The notes under the pieces: generated by a model
Database searches by the model: none
What the model saw: the letters and a program-made list of their open reading frames with translations, nothing else
What the model was told of the DNA's origin: nothing
Made by a program: the position numbers and the translations under genes
Shown here: one piece after another, positions 40,981-49,053 of the stretch
Layout: the number at the start of each line of letters is the position of its first letter
Position numbering within the stretch: the first letter of the stretch is position 1
DNA from: Anaerospora hongkongensis
GTDB lineage: Bacteria; Bacillota; Negativicutes; Sporomusales; DSM-15969
NCBI RefSeq assembly: GCF_004339805.1
Contig: NZ_SLUI01000001.1
Location: 124,001-188,000, forward strand
Reading direction: 5' to 3'
Length of the DNA stretch: 64,000 nucleotides

Positions 40981-41973
40981 CTAGTCAGCTTTGTTACCGG
41001 TAAGCACATGGATAACTGCAAAGTCTTCAGAATCAAACTTAGATTTTGCAATACCAAAAATAGAGCCAACTTCAAATCCAGTCTTGTTTTTGTAGTCGAA
41101 TGTTTCTTCATTCCACTCTTGTTCGCCGCCGACAGCAAAGGCACCGGCCTGAGCACCAAGCAGCATAGCATGTCCTACATTCGCTCCGGAGGCACCAGTC
41201 GTAGTTACCAGCACGCTCTCATGTGCATAAATAATTACGCCATCATAGATACCCTCAGATCCGGATAGAATGGGGTTGTCTTCGCCGCGGACATTTGCAT
41301 TTTCTTGCGCGGCAATCCAAACAGGATCATTACGAAGATCGCGCAGTTGCTCCAATGTAATGAGCATGATATACGCTTTTTTACCATTAACTTTTAATGG
41401 CCGAATTTTAGGAAGTACATGCGTCGTGTTATAAACAACGCGTTTGGATGCTGAACGTTTTGCTTTAGAAATAACAGCTGTGCTGAATTTATCTGCATCA
41501 GTAATGGCATTCTCAGCCGTTACACTGCCAGCATAAATAGTCCGACGAGCCGAAGGGCTTGCAGCCAATGCAGCAAAAATCATGCTGTCAATCTTTTCGG
41601 TATACCAGTCTTTCAGTGCATCTTTCGCTTCTGCACGTAAATTCTTCGCCGTTCGCTTTTCTTCCATCTTGCCTTTCAGTTTTACTGCATGACGAAGCTG
41701 CTTAATCTGCACAGAGAAGTCATAGTATTGCATAGCTTCTTCATTACCTTCAAGCATATCATCATCTTCTACGCCAGCACCTAAGAGCGGCATGCGCAGG
41801 GAAATGGTGATTTGGTCACCAGCTTCTTTCTTCAATTCTTCCTTAATTTGAATTAAGGAATCAGACGTTTTGCCCATAAAGTTAGCGAAAAAGCTTTCTT
41901 TAATTGCTGCCGTCCAGGTATCTTTTGCCCACGCTTTCTCTCGAAGCGCCGCAGGAATTACAGTTTCAGCCAT
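40981..41973 (-). CDS. Major capsid protein, N4-gp56 family
   Basis: 330 residues starting MAETVIPAALREKAWAK at 41973, supported by GGAGG eight bases upstream. The longer frame to 42021 is rejected. The N-terminal ESFFANFMGKTSDSLIQIKEELKKEAGDQITISLRMPLLGAGV and the later KVNGKKAYIMLITLEQLRDLRND are characteristic of the N4-gp56 capsid family (HK97 fold). It lies between scaffold and adaptor genes, as in podoviruses. A hairpin follows the stop. Confidence 0.93.
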   Translation of the reverse strand: MAETVIPAALREKAWAKDTWTAAIKESFFANFMGKTSDSLIQIKEELKKEAGDQITISLRMPLLGAGVEDDDMLEGNEEAMQYYDFSVQIKQLRHAVKLKGKMEEKRTAKNLRAEAKDALKDWYTEKIDSMIFAALAASPSARRTIYAGSVTAENAITDADKFSTAVISKAKRSASKRVVYNTTHVLPKIRPLKVNGKKAYIMLITLEQLRDLRNDPVWIAAQENANVRGEDNPILSGSEGIYDGVIIYAHESVLVTTTGASGANVGHAMLLGAQAGAFAVGGEQEWNEETFDYKNKTGFEVGSIFGIAKSKFDSEDFAVIHVLTGNKAD

Positions 41974-42041
41974 ATTAACATCCTCCGTTAAATACAAATT
42001 TGGTAATAAAAAATGCACCACGCGGAGGAATCAAAGATTGG

Positions 42042-43250
42042 TTATCCACCAAGCAGCATATCGCGATACTCGGACGGTATTTTATCCCAATCAGTCTCTT
42101 GGAGCATTCGCTCTAAGTCGGCCACAGACGGACCGGCTTGCAAATTACCACCATTGACTTGATTCACTCTGGGGTGCTTCTCAATTTCATTTAATTTTTG
42201 TTCAAGACTCATTGCTTGTGGTTGCGCCGGGACCGTAACCGGTGCGGTTGTAGTGGTCGCTGGCGAAGGTGCTGCAGGTGCCGGGGCGGGTGCAGCAGTC
42301 GTTTGTTGAGTCGGTGCAGATTCGGTTGTAGCCGACTCAGTAGCCTTTGCCTTTTGTTCGGCTTCCCACATCAGTTTGGAATTGTTCCAAAGAGTTTGCA
42401 CAGCCATAACATCTGACATCGTACCCGTACCACTGCTTGCCTTTTCAAAGGCTTGTGTAAAGGATTGCTGCAGCGCTGGCGGCATCTTGGCGACTTGATT
42501 AACCATGTAATTCCAAACATCGTTATATTCAGGCTTTGCAGTTTCCCTTGTGGCAAATTCCTGATAGGTATTTACAACTAATTGACGTTCACTTTGCAAA
42601 CGATTTGCCTCAGCCATAACATTGCTATGCAACTCGTTAACCAGGATCGATATTTCTGCATTGTCATCTTCATTGCCGTAAATATCAGGTTCTCTGCCGT
42701 TTTCTTCTTTAAATCGTTCTTTTGCAGCTTGGATCAATTGCTTACGATAGTTACTAGATTGTTGCTTTGAATCTTCTGTAACCGGTTGCTGCTGCCCGGG
42801 CGTTTGTTGCCCACTTAAAGGAGTCTGCACCGGCTGTTGTGATGGAAGAACTTGCGGCTGTTGAACTCTCGCAGCTTTTAATTCCTGAAGTTCGGCTTCC
42901 AATGCTGCTAACTTCTTATCGTTTTCCTGGCGCTTACGTCTTTCATCGTGAAGCGCAGCCAATGGGACCATTTTGTCTTTATCATCGCCAGTATCCGTAC
43001 TCTGCGTGGTAACGGGAGCAGAGGCCCCGGTGGATTCCGGCGCTTTTACCTCAGGTTGAGTGGTCTGAACATTGGTTTCAGTTAACGTAGTGGCAGCAGG
43101 CGCAGCCACATTTGACTGTTTGTCTTCAGGTTGTTTGGTTTCCGTTTTTGTTGAAGATTTCAACTCTGCAGCTTCTTGCATAATTTCAAGTGCTATTTCC
43201 CTTGAGATACCTTCCAATTCTTCAGGTATTACTACATCATCATTAGGCAT
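42042..43250 (-). CDS. Scaffolding protein
   Basis: 402 residues, highly charged and Gln/Pro/Ala/Thr-rich. There are low-complexity blocks (about 40-90 and 125-160), a coiled coil (DERRKRQENDKKLAALEAELQELKAA) in between, a helical middle and a Pro/Ala/Thr linker before the C terminus. It lies immediately upstream of the capsid gene, the standard place for a scaffold. No protease domain is visible. Confidence 0.75.
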   Translation of the reverse strand: MPNDDVVIPEELEGISREIALEIMQEAAELKSSTKTETKQPEDKQSNVAAPAATTLTETNVQTTQPEVKAPESTGASAPVTTQSTDTGDDKDKMVPLAALHDERRKRQENDKKLAALEAELQELKAARVQQPQVLPSQQPVQTPLSGQQTPGQQQPVTEDSKQQSSNYRKQLIQAAKERFKEENGREPDIYGNEDDNAEISILVNELHSNVMAEANRLQSERQLVVNTYQEFATRETAKPEYNDVWNYMVNQVAKMPPALQQSFTQAFEKASSGTGTMSDVMAVQTLWNNSKLMWEAEQKAKATESATTESAPTQQTTAAPAPAPAAPSPATTTTAPVTVPAQPQAMSLEQKLNEIEKHPRVNQVNGGNLQAGPSVADLERMLQETDWDKIPSEYRDMLLGG

Positions 43251-43365
43251 ATTTCAAATCCTCCTTGCGCCCATAACGTCGGCGGCACGAAATTCCCGCT
43301 TAAAGATATTGGCTTAGTCACGGGGTATACTAAGCCATGTCGTTGCTGTAACGCCGCTACTATCG

Positions 43366-43401
43366 CATAATAAAAAGAGACTAACTTATTTGTCAGTCTC
43401 T
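43366..43401 (-). terminator. Strong terminator overlapping the stop of the gene at 43386
   Basis: A 7-bp stem (43376-43382 with 43395-43401) with the stop codon in the loop. On the minus strand it is followed by TTTTTATTAT. It could separate the portal transcript from scaffold and capsid, unless anti-terminated. Confidence 0.7.
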
Positions 43402-43793
43402 TCAATCGCCACTTCTTCGTTTGTTTCTGTTTCAACCGCTTCAGCCAGTGAGCAATATCTCACAGCAATAAGGTTAAACTTATCGCACATCTCAATGGTT
43501 TTTTCCACCTGTCCAAGCAATGGATGATCTACCGCGCTGCCTTTTGCCAGGCGTTCAGTAATGAATGTCAAGGCTGTACCGCAATCGCGGATAGCTTTGA
43601 ACCGCGAAGCATCAATATCTGCTAAACATTCGTTTACTTCTTCATTATTTGGCGTTGCTTGCTCCTTCAGTTGATTCTCCAGCTGTATCGGTTCCGGTTG
43701 TAGATCCTGTTTGCCCTCCAGCCTCGGCTTCTCGCTGTTTCCGCGCCGCCGATTCTTTACCGGTGTTTTTTCCTGACCGTTTTGTTTCAACAC
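43386..43793 (-). CDS. Hypothetical virion-region protein
   Basis: 135 residues. The N-terminal 55 residues are basic/Gln-rich linker and the C-terminal 80 residues form a compact helical domain (ADIDASRFKAIRDCGTALTFITERLAKG onward) with an acidic tail. The start is GTG at 43793, six bases after a perfect AAGGAG. This makes it overlap the upstream gene by 149 bp in another frame, with low-complexity sequence encoded in both frames. Its role near portal and scaffold is unknown. Confidence 0.65.
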   Translation of the reverse strand: MLKQNGQEKTPVKNRRRGNSEKPRLEGKQDLQPEPIQLENQLKEQATPNNEEVNECLADIDASRFKAIRDCGTALTFITERLAKGSAVDHPLLGQVEKTIEMCDKFNLIAVRYCSLAEAVETETNEEVAIEETDK

Positions 43794-44154
43794 TATTCAC
43801 TCCTTCTTCACCACTTAACGTAATACTACCGGGACCCATTCCCCCAGTAGGCAGTCCAAAAGGTTCAATCGCCACCATTTGGCGAGGTTCGGCATCTTTA
43901 TCAATATGAACGAAGGGCACAAAACATAGTGCCTGTGACAAGGCATAGCTGCCGTCAAAATTACGCTGTTGCGTCTCCGTCTGAACGAGACAACCTCCCG
44001 GAAGATTCATAACTTTAGTCGTTTTCATAAACCCTTGCTCATCGCTAGATGCTTTTGCCAGCAATGTAAACGGATTTGCAGCACCGTATAGTTGCAAATC
44101 TCGAATCACTGAACCGGCTTGATTGACCGTAGATGAGTTAAGCACTCTGTCCAA
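43645..44154 (-). CDS. Hypothetical phage protein between portal and scaffold
   Basis: 169 residues. The N-terminal two thirds are ordered (AGSVIRDLQLYGAANPFTLLAKASSDEQGF, then CLVQTETQQRNFDGSYALSQALCFVPFVHID). The last 45 residues are a Lys/Gly/Ser/Thr linker. No catalytic motif. It follows the portal by 47 bp and its 3' end overlaps the next gene. A structural or portal-associated role is likely only from position. Confidence 0.6.
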   Translation of the reverse strand: MDRVLNSSTVNQAGSVIRDLQLYGAANPFTLLAKASSDEQGFMKTTKVMNLPGGCLVQTETQQRNFDGSYALSQALCFVPFVHIDKDAEPRQMVAIEPFGLPTGGMGPGSITLSGEEGVNSVETKRSGKNTGKESAARKQREAEAGGQTGSTTGTDTAGESTEGASNAK

Positions 44155-44180
44155 TTCGAATCACTCCTGCAATAAAAATA

Positions 44181-44195
44181 ACGGCTATTCGCCGT
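44181..44195 (-). terminator. Hairpin after the portal gene
   Basis: A 5-bp stem (44181-44185 with 44191-44195), 7 bp past the portal stop. It is weak and may be a processing or attenuation element; one of a set of similar hairpins. Confidence 0.4.
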
Positions 44196-44201
44196 CAATA
44201 C

Positions 44202-46430
44202 TTACATACCTATTTGGGCCGCGCTTAGCATTTCCCTGACGGCCGGCTGAGTCATGGTTTGTGGGTTGGGACGCTGCTGCACCTGTTGCGGCACCTGCGG
44301 TTGGCTTCCACCGGCAGCACTACTTACCTGCACGGCAGCATCATGGAACATCTGGATGACTTGCTCAGGGGGTATTCCTTGAATCATTTGCCCGACCTGA
44401 GCCTGTATTTCTGGCGGCATCTGTCCAAATAACATTTTAATCGCCCCATACAATTCTTGCGGCCCCATCTGGCTTATGGCCATTATCACTTGAGGCGGCA
44501 ACTGCTGAAGAACAGGAACAAACGGATTCTGTTGCTGTATAGGTAATTCAATGCCGATCCTAGCAAGCATTTGAGCCTGCGCTTCCGGAGGAATGTCCTT
44601 TATGTTGATATTCCCAGTTAGCTTAATTGGAGTTTGTTGGCCAGCCTCTTGTTGAGCTTGCTGCCTTTCCATCCAGCGCTTCTTAATTTCTTCCCGATTC
44701 GGAATATCGGACATATCAATCAGCATGTCAAATACCATATCACCAGGTATACCAAGCTTAGATATAGCATCAACAAGCGCCCAGAATTGGCTTTGGCGCT
44801 GTGTAGCAGTGCTTGGCGTATCAGACACAACAATATCAAACTCGCCTACACTCAGGTCATTGAGCGTCTTATGTATGACACCCAATATAGGATCTTCTAC
44901 TTGGACCCTTTGATTGATCGTAATGAAATCCTGTTCGCCATTATCCCCCACGATTCTAAACGTTTTCTCATCCGTATAGTACTGTTGCACTAACCCCTTC
45001 TTGCCACGCTTGCCCCACATAATGAACAGTATCTGCTGTTTTGCACGGCGAAGATTATCAAAGAGCGCTCCAATATGAGTAACAGCCTGTCTCTGCCGGA
45101 GCTCGATCGCCTTGCCGCTTGCCGATTGCGAGATATCAGTACCAAGCATTCCTTCATTAATGCCCGATATATCCCGTATATCCTGCACAGCTTCCTGCTC
45201 AGCTTGAAACAGCCCCACCGGTGGATTCGGAGGATTAATACGCTGCAGCTTAGTCATCATCCCCGGCTTCGTTTCGATCATGACACCAGGCATAGAGCCG
45301 AATTTGCGGACGTTCGATTTTTGTTTAGCATCGAAAACGCCCTCTTCATGAATCCAGCCACTATTAGCCTGAGTACCGAGTATATGTAGGGATTGACTAC
45401 GGCGCTTATTTACTTCTCGCTGTGGGTCCTTAATATCACGAACAACACCGGCCGGAATATCACCCTCACCAAGATAATAAGCAATAAAGGGAACATACGG
45501 AAACATGCCATGCTCATAAGGAGATTCCTTTTCTTCAAGAACATGCTCACCTATAAACACGGTGCAATAAGTCTTTGTAATCGGCAAGCTCACCGGCCGT
45601 TTTACCTGACCGGAAACAAAATGATCAACCGTGATCTCTTCCTTTTTGAGCAAACTTTCTTTCCCATCGATCACGACTAAGTAGTATTGCTGAGATTCAG
45701 TACGCCGCCCCCAGCGTTCAACCAGCCTCAGTTTATGCGTGTTCTTTTGGTACCATAACGGTTCCAAGCCCACTAATGTAATATCTTCAGCCCGGTCATA
45801 CTCATTCGTCGTAAAGTCAATGATATCGGCATGCTGCGGGTATACAGCTTTGAGCTCGTCTTTGTCTGCCCATTTACACCGGAAAAGAAATTTAGCGTCG
45901 GAATAATCCGGCGCCACAGATTCAGGATCTGGATATATATCCATAGGGGAAACACGCTTTATCTTGATATCACCATCAAGCGAAGCATAATCCCAGTCAT
46001 AACATACCTCGAACCAGCCACGCCCGCAAATCGAACCATCAAGGAATACGGCCGACTCAACACTGGCATAATCGCACTGGTCCATAATGTACTTGGTGAC
46101 ACCCTTGCGCACTGAACATAGATCAATGTCATTCTTAGTTCTCGGCAAAAACTCCGGTTCAAACCGGTTCAGCCTTTGATAACCAGAAAGCAAATTGATG
46201 AGCGGCTTTATCCGGTTAATCGTCAGCGTCGGCCTGCCTTGTTCATTAAGGATTTGCCGATCTCGATCATCCCACTGTTTGCCGCAGAAAAACTCAATGT
46301 CTTCTCTGGCCTCAACTCGCCAGTCTCTATCCTTATCGACACTCGCTCTAAATTCGTCGCGGTATCGCATAAATTCCGGGCTATGGTCACTTTCTACTGT
46401 ATCTTCCATAGGAACAGCAAACAAACTCAA
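44202..46430 (-). CDS. Portal protein (podovirus type)
   Basis: 742 residues. The N terminus shows YRDEFRASVDKDRDWRVEAREDIEFFCGKQWDDRDR, then LTINRIKPLINLLSGYQRLNR, the hallmark of P22-like portals. CGRGWFEVCYDWDYASL and the SPMDIYPDPES block follow, and NKRRSQSLHILGTQANSGW is a conserved helix. The last 150 residues are a Gln/Pro-rich barrel tail. The portal forms the dodecameric DNA channel and binds TerL. Unusually, a roughly 3-kb accessory block separates it from the terminase. Confidence 0.93.
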   Translation of the reverse strand: MSLFAVPMEDTVESDHSPEFMRYRDEFRASVDKDRDWRVEAREDIEFFCGKQWDDRDRQILNEQGRPTLTINRIKPLINLLSGYQRLNRFEPEFLPRTKNDIDLCSVRKGVTKYIMDQCDYASVESAVFLDGSICGRGWFEVCYDWDYASLDGDIKIKRVSPMDIYPDPESVAPDYSDAKFLFRCKWADKDELKAVYPQHADIIDFTTNEYDRAEDITLVGLEPLWYQKNTHKLRLVERWGRRTESQQYYLVVIDGKESLLKKEEITVDHFVSGQVKRPVSLPITKTYCTVFIGEHVLEEKESPYEHGMFPYVPFIAYYLGEGDIPAGVVRDIKDPQREVNKRRSQSLHILGTQANSGWIHEEGVFDAKQKSNVRKFGSMPGVMIETKPGMMTKLQRINPPNPPVGLFQAEQEAVQDIRDISGINEGMLGTDISQSASGKAIELRQRQAVTHIGALFDNLRRAKQQILFIMWGKRGKKGLVQQYYTDEKTFRIVGDNGEQDFITINQRVQVEDPILGVIHKTLNDLSVGEFDIVVSDTPSTATQRQSQFWALVDAISKLGIPGDMVFDMLIDMSDIPNREEIKKRWMERQQAQQEAGQQTPIKLTGNINIKDIPPEAQAQMLARIGIELPIQQQNPFVPVLQQLPPQVIMAISQMGPQELYGAIKMLFGQMPPEIQAQVGQMIQGIPPEQVIQMFHDAAVQVSSAAGGSQPQVPQQVQQRPNPQTMTQPAVREMLSAAQIGM

Positions 46431-46828
46431 CCACCTCCACCTTTACGATTATTGGACCGCAAATACTCCTGAACCAGTTCAGGATTTACAATGCTATGCT
46501 TACTGACCTCCTGCACTTCGTTATCAGAAGCCGCAGGATCGTACTTGCTTTGTATGAAAAGGTCAAGAAGTGTTTTGTACTTATAGGTGGGATGGTCCGG
46601 CAGTTTCCATGGTGATGTGAAATGCACCAAGCCATCAGATTGAACGGATGTTTGTGCAGCAGGATCTCCAGCCTGTTGCGCTTTATAGAATCCACGGTAA
46701 TCGTAATGATGGTCTGGGCTATCAGGGTTAGGATCAAGTTGAAAGCCAGTCTTTATCGCAATACCATTGATAGTATCACCGTACCATTTCCTAAAAGCCT
46801 GTTCTTCTTCCGGATTTAACGTTACCAC
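46427..46828 (-). CDS. Phage conserved hypothetical protein beside portal
   Basis: 133 residues starting MVTLNPEEEQAFRKWYGD at a GTG (46828) with a GGTGGTGG site upstream. The longer frame to 46846 gives only a Trp/Val run. Contains YDYRGFYKAQQAGD and HFTSPWKLPDHPTYK, a pattern met in phage proteins next to portals. Its stop overlaps the portal start (ATGA). The function is unknown; virion assembly is likely from linkage. Confidence 0.65.
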   Translation of the reverse strand: MVTLNPEEEQAFRKWYGDTINGIAIKTGFQLDPNPDSPDHHYDYRGFYKAQQAGDPAAQTSVQSDGLVHFTSPWKLPDHPTYKYKTLLDLFIQSKYDPAASDNEVQEVSKHSIVNPELVQEYLRSNNRKGGGG

Positions 46829-46854
46829 CCAGACCACCACCCACAAAATAAAAT

Positions 46855-46874
46855 AAACGGCCTATTAGCCGTTT
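46855..46874 (-). terminator. Hairpin overlapping the spoVS-like stop
   Basis: A perfect 7-bp stem (46855-46861 with 46868-46874) whose loop includes the stop codon, followed by A/T-rich sequence on the minus strand. Plausible weak terminator. Confidence 0.5.
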
Positions 46875-47125
46875 TTAACCGTAAAGCGAATTGCAGACCT
46901 TTCTTCGCCGTCAATTTCCGTGTTAGCAAAACCCGGGATACACACCAAGTCAACTCCTTGCGGCGCTAAAAAACCTCGCGCAATGGCAATTGCTTTGACC
47001 GCCTGGTTTACTGCACCAGCACCGATTCCTTGCACCACTGCCTTTCCTTGCCCACGCACTGCACCAGCAATTGCACCAGCTACTTTACCAGGTACTGAAT
47101 TAGACGATACTTTAATCAATTCCAT
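46865..47125 (-). CDS. spoVS: SpoVS-family protein
   Basis: 86 residues, the exact size of stage V sporulation protein S. The signature AGAIAGAVRGQG, IGAGAVNQAVKAIAIARGFLAPQGVDLVCIPGF and ERSAIRFTVKNG runs through nearly the whole protein. SpoVS is an Alba-like nucleic-acid-binding regulator needed for spore coat assembly and septation control in Bacillus. Here it is inside the late region of a prophage, between structural genes and an anti-defence block. That suggests the phage influences sporulation or uses it as a DNA-binding protein. The host presumably has its own copy elsewhere. Confidence 0.93.
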   Translation of the reverse strand: MELIKVSSNSVPGKVAGAIAGAVRGQGKAVVQGIGAGAVNQAVKAIAIARGFLAPQGVDLVCIPGFANTEIDGEERSAIRFTVKNG

Positions 47126-47161
47126 GTTTGTTTCACTCCTTAATTTGCGTTTAAAATATAA

Positions 47162-47176
47162 ACCATCTTTGACGGT
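47162..47176 (-). terminator. Small hairpin upstream of spoVS-like gene
   Basis: A 6-bp stem including one G-T pair (47162-47167 with 47171-47176), just after the stop of the gene at 47182. Weak. Confidence 0.35.
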
Positions 47177-47181
47177 CTATT

Positions 47182-47403
47182 TCATGAAAGAAAACCTATT
47201 TTGTTTAACAGCTTAGGCTCCAGTACACAAACAACATTTACATTTTTCATTTCAAAGCCGGTTTTGCCCTCACAATCCCTAAGCTCAATGAGGCCATCAA
47301 TTTTATTAATAAACTTGTCATATACCGCTTTAGCCTCTTCATCTTTTACATTGGTAAAATACAGTACATGTCCGCTTATTAAATTAACCTCTAAATCTTT
47401 CAT
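47182..47403 (-). CDS. Hypothetical protein
   Basis: 73 residues with a beta-alpha-beta look (EVNLISGHVLYFTNV, EAKAVYDKFINKI, GFEMKNVNVVCVLE). No motif was recognised. It is directly adjacent to the Gp49-like gene (no gap) and in the accessory island between portal and terminase. Confidence 0.6.
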   Translation of the reverse strand: MKDLEVNLISGHVLYFTNVKDEEAKAVYDKFINKIDGLIELRDCEGKTGFEMKNVNVVCVLEPKLLNKIGFLS

Positions 47404-47784
47404 TTACCGACTAGCCGGATGCTGGCACTGCAAATGATAACCTTCTAACTTCCAAATTTGACTGGCAGCATCTTCCCTTGCATATGTCTTGCCAATCGCC
47501 ATATCGAAGTTGGCCGGATCAACACAACTGCCGGTACCGACGATTTCAAAACCATTCTTAAGGGTTAACAAGCACACGACTGTTTTCTTCCCCATTTTGA
47601 TATACTCTTCAGATACAATGGCCTTGTCGATATCTTCCTGAGTTAAACTTACTTTGCTTGCATTTAAACTTACGGCAGCGGCTGGACCATTTGGCCACGT
47701 ATGACCGCAGCTGCCGCAGATATTATTTCCATTAGGCCTTCTTTCGGTAGATACCCTAACACCCTGGCACTTTGGACATTTCAT
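47404..47784 (-). CDS. Gp49-like phage protein with N-terminal zinc ribbon
   Basis: 126 residues starting MKCPKCQGVRV at 47784, with AGGAGG six bases upstream. Cysteines at CPKC and CGSC form a zinc ribbon (3-25). The rest (SEEYIKMGKKTVVCLLTLKNGFEIVGTGSCVDPANFDMAIGKTYAREDAASQIWKLEGY) has the pattern of the phage Gp49/Gp66 family (a common small phage domain). It may bind nucleic acid. Function is not established. Confidence 0.75.
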   Translation of the reverse strand: MKCPKCQGVRVSTERRPNGNNICGSCGHTWPNGPAAAVSLNASKVSLTQEDIDKAIVSEEYIKMGKKTVVCLLTLKNGFEIVGTGSCVDPANFDMAIGKTYAREDAASQIWKLEGYHLQCQHPASR

Positions 47785-47798
47785 AGTAATTCCTCCTG

Positions 47799-48308
47799 TC
47801 ACTTTAAAAACAACCGCAAATGTTTTTCTACATCCTCAGACGAAAACATAATTCCCTCATCAGAAGTTGGTACTTGCAATTGCTTCTCCATCCGATTAAT
47901 AATTTTTTCATCCAGCCGTGAAATGGCTCGATTCCTTTCGCGGCAAACGTCTCCCGTCGTATCAACATTATAAATAACCAGAGTCTTACCAAACTCCCAG
48001 GCTATGTGCCGCCACATCTTACGCCGTTCAACAGTAGTATTAGTTGCATCAATAATGACTGTGTATCCTTGTTTTAGTAGTGTTCTGGCCATGATCTGGG
48101 CTGTAGCCCACACAAACGGTTCAGCTAAATCAATAAACTGATTACCATGCATAGCTAACCTGATCGTGTCTGGACAAACAACCGCAACTTTGGCCGTAAA
48201 GCGTGAGCATTTTTCGACTAGTGTACTTTTCCCGCTTAACGGTAATCCCACTGTGATAATTAAGTCACCATGATGCAAAGGGTTTCGTGTGTTTCCATCA
48301 TTTTGCAT
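47799..48308 (-). CDS. P-loop kinase-like ATPase (polynucleotide kinase type)
   Basis: 169 residues. Walker A GLPLSGKST lies at 21-29, followed by CPDTIRLAMHG, TVIIDATNTTVERRKMWRHIA and YNVDTTGDVCRERNRA, an arrangement shared with the kinase domain of T4 Pnk and other zeta-toxin/PNK-like small kinases. No phosphatase domain. The start is taken as the third possible codon (ATG at 48308), nine bases from AAAGG. It could repair host-cleaved tRNA ends together with an unidentified ligase, or phosphorylate another substrate. It sits next to the Tad1/Acb2-like gene. Confidence 0.75.
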   Translation of the reverse strand: MQNDGNTRNPLHHGDLIITVGLPLSGKSTLVEKCSRFTAKVAVVCPDTIRLAMHGNQFIDLAEPFVWATAQIMARTLLKQGYTVIIDATNTTVERRKMWRHIAWEFGKTLVIYNVDTTGDVCRERNRAISRLDEKIINRMEKQLQVPTSDEGIMFSSEDVEKHLRLFLK

Positions 48309-48328
48309 ATTCATCACCCTTTATTGCG

Positions 48329-48712
48329 TTATACCTTATTCATTCCCTCTACTCCGCGATTCTCACGGCCAATTGTACGTTTGCGCAACCACAACAAAGC
48401 CTCTTCCAGTTTAGTAATGGCTACTGCGTTATCCCGGCAGGCAAACGGCCCCTTCTGGTAATGTTCCAGTCGGCAGATGATCATTGCAATCAAATCCTCA
48501 TGGTTGACACCATTAACTCCACGTTCTTTAATAGGACCTTCTTGGAAGTGAATCTCCGCTAACGGAGTACCTGAACCATCCTTATTGCTTGCAATTACAG
48601 TAAAACAATGGGGTGCTCCAAACTGCATCAATTCCGTAGGTTCGTGATAAACCTCAGTGTATTTGCTCGTAAGCAGGTCATGTTGCAGTTTAACATGCTT
48701 TTCTTCAGACAT
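48329..48712 (-). CDS. Acb2/Tad1-type cyclic-nucleotide sponge (anti-defence candidate)
   Basis: 127 residues. The C-terminal helical hairpin (GVNHEDLIAMIICRLEHYQ, GPFACRDNAVAITKLEEALLWL, RTIGRENRGVEG) is the hallmark of the Acb2/Tad1 family. These proteins sequester immune signalling nucleotides: CBASS cyclic di- and trinucleotides (Acb2) or Thoeris gcADPR (Tad1). The roughly 55-residue N-terminal part (CFTVIASNKDG, PLAEIHFQEGPIKERGVNG) looks like beta strands, which favours the Tad1-like form. SD AGGAG precedes the ATG. Which ligand it binds cannot be decided from the sequence. Confidence 0.8.
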   Translation of the reverse strand: MSEEKHVKLQHDLLTSKYTEVYHEPTELMQFGAPHCFTVIASNKDGSGTPLAEIHFQEGPIKERGVNGVNHEDLIAMIICRLEHYQKGPFACRDNAVAITKLEEALLWLRKRTIGRENRGVEGMNKV

Positions 48713-48743
48713 TCATTTTCGCTCCTTTGTTGAAATATAATAA

Positions 48744-48764
48744 CCGCCCTAATATTGGAGCGGC
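48744..48764 (-). terminator. Hairpin after the Cys-rich small gene
   Basis: A roughly 7-bp GC-rich stem including a G-T pair, with an AATATTA loop, directly after the stop of the gene at 48765, with an A/T-rich continuation. Confidence 0.5.
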
Positions 48765-48920
48765 TTAATGTTGTTTAACCCTTTGAGGACAATTTGCTAC
48801 CTTAGGGCTCCTATTCACTTTGCACACATGATTATTATCCGGCCATCTTTCTAAGCCGGAATTAGGAGCATACCTTGCACATTGCTCCCTAGTACAACAT
48901 AACTCCCGACGTTTACCCAT
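48765..48920 (-). CDS. Cys-rich small protein
   Basis: 51 residues starting MGKRRELCCTREQCARY. Cysteines at 8, 9, 14, 32 and 43 suggest metal binding, and the stretch LERWPDNNHVCKVN could form a treble-clef-like knuckle. The ATG overlaps the preceding stop codon by eight bases, so it is translationally coupled. A hairpin follows. Confidence 0.55.
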   Translation of the reverse strand: MGKRRELCCTREQCARYAPNSGLERWPDNNHVCKVNRSPKVANCPQRVKQH

Positions 48921-49053
48921 CTGCAGCTTGCTCACTTGCCTTACGCTCAGCAGCTTTCTTTGCGCACACCGGGCCAAGCCCTTCTTCTTTCGACTTTTGT
49001 GTCTTCAGCTTCCGGCTGCACATGCCGCAACGCTCATGTAGGATCGGATTCAA
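48913..49053 (-). CDS. DUF6011-like small zinc-finger protein
   Basis: 46 residues. Pattern CGMCSRKLKTQKS then GLGPVCAKKA matches the tiny phage and bacterial zinc ribbons with 'C-x2-C-x-KL ... G-GP-C--K'. The start is a TTG at 49053, seven bases after AGAAGGTG and inside the end of the upstream gene (20-bp overlap). No function is known for the family. Confidence 0.6.
   Translation of the reverse strand: MNPILHERCGMCSRKLKTQKSKEEGLGPVCAKKAAERKASEQAADG

Noticed and set aside
43232-43435. A 67-codon minus-strand ORF between scaffold and upstream gene
   Set aside because: Overlaps the strong terminator and the ends of both neighbours; no ribosome site.
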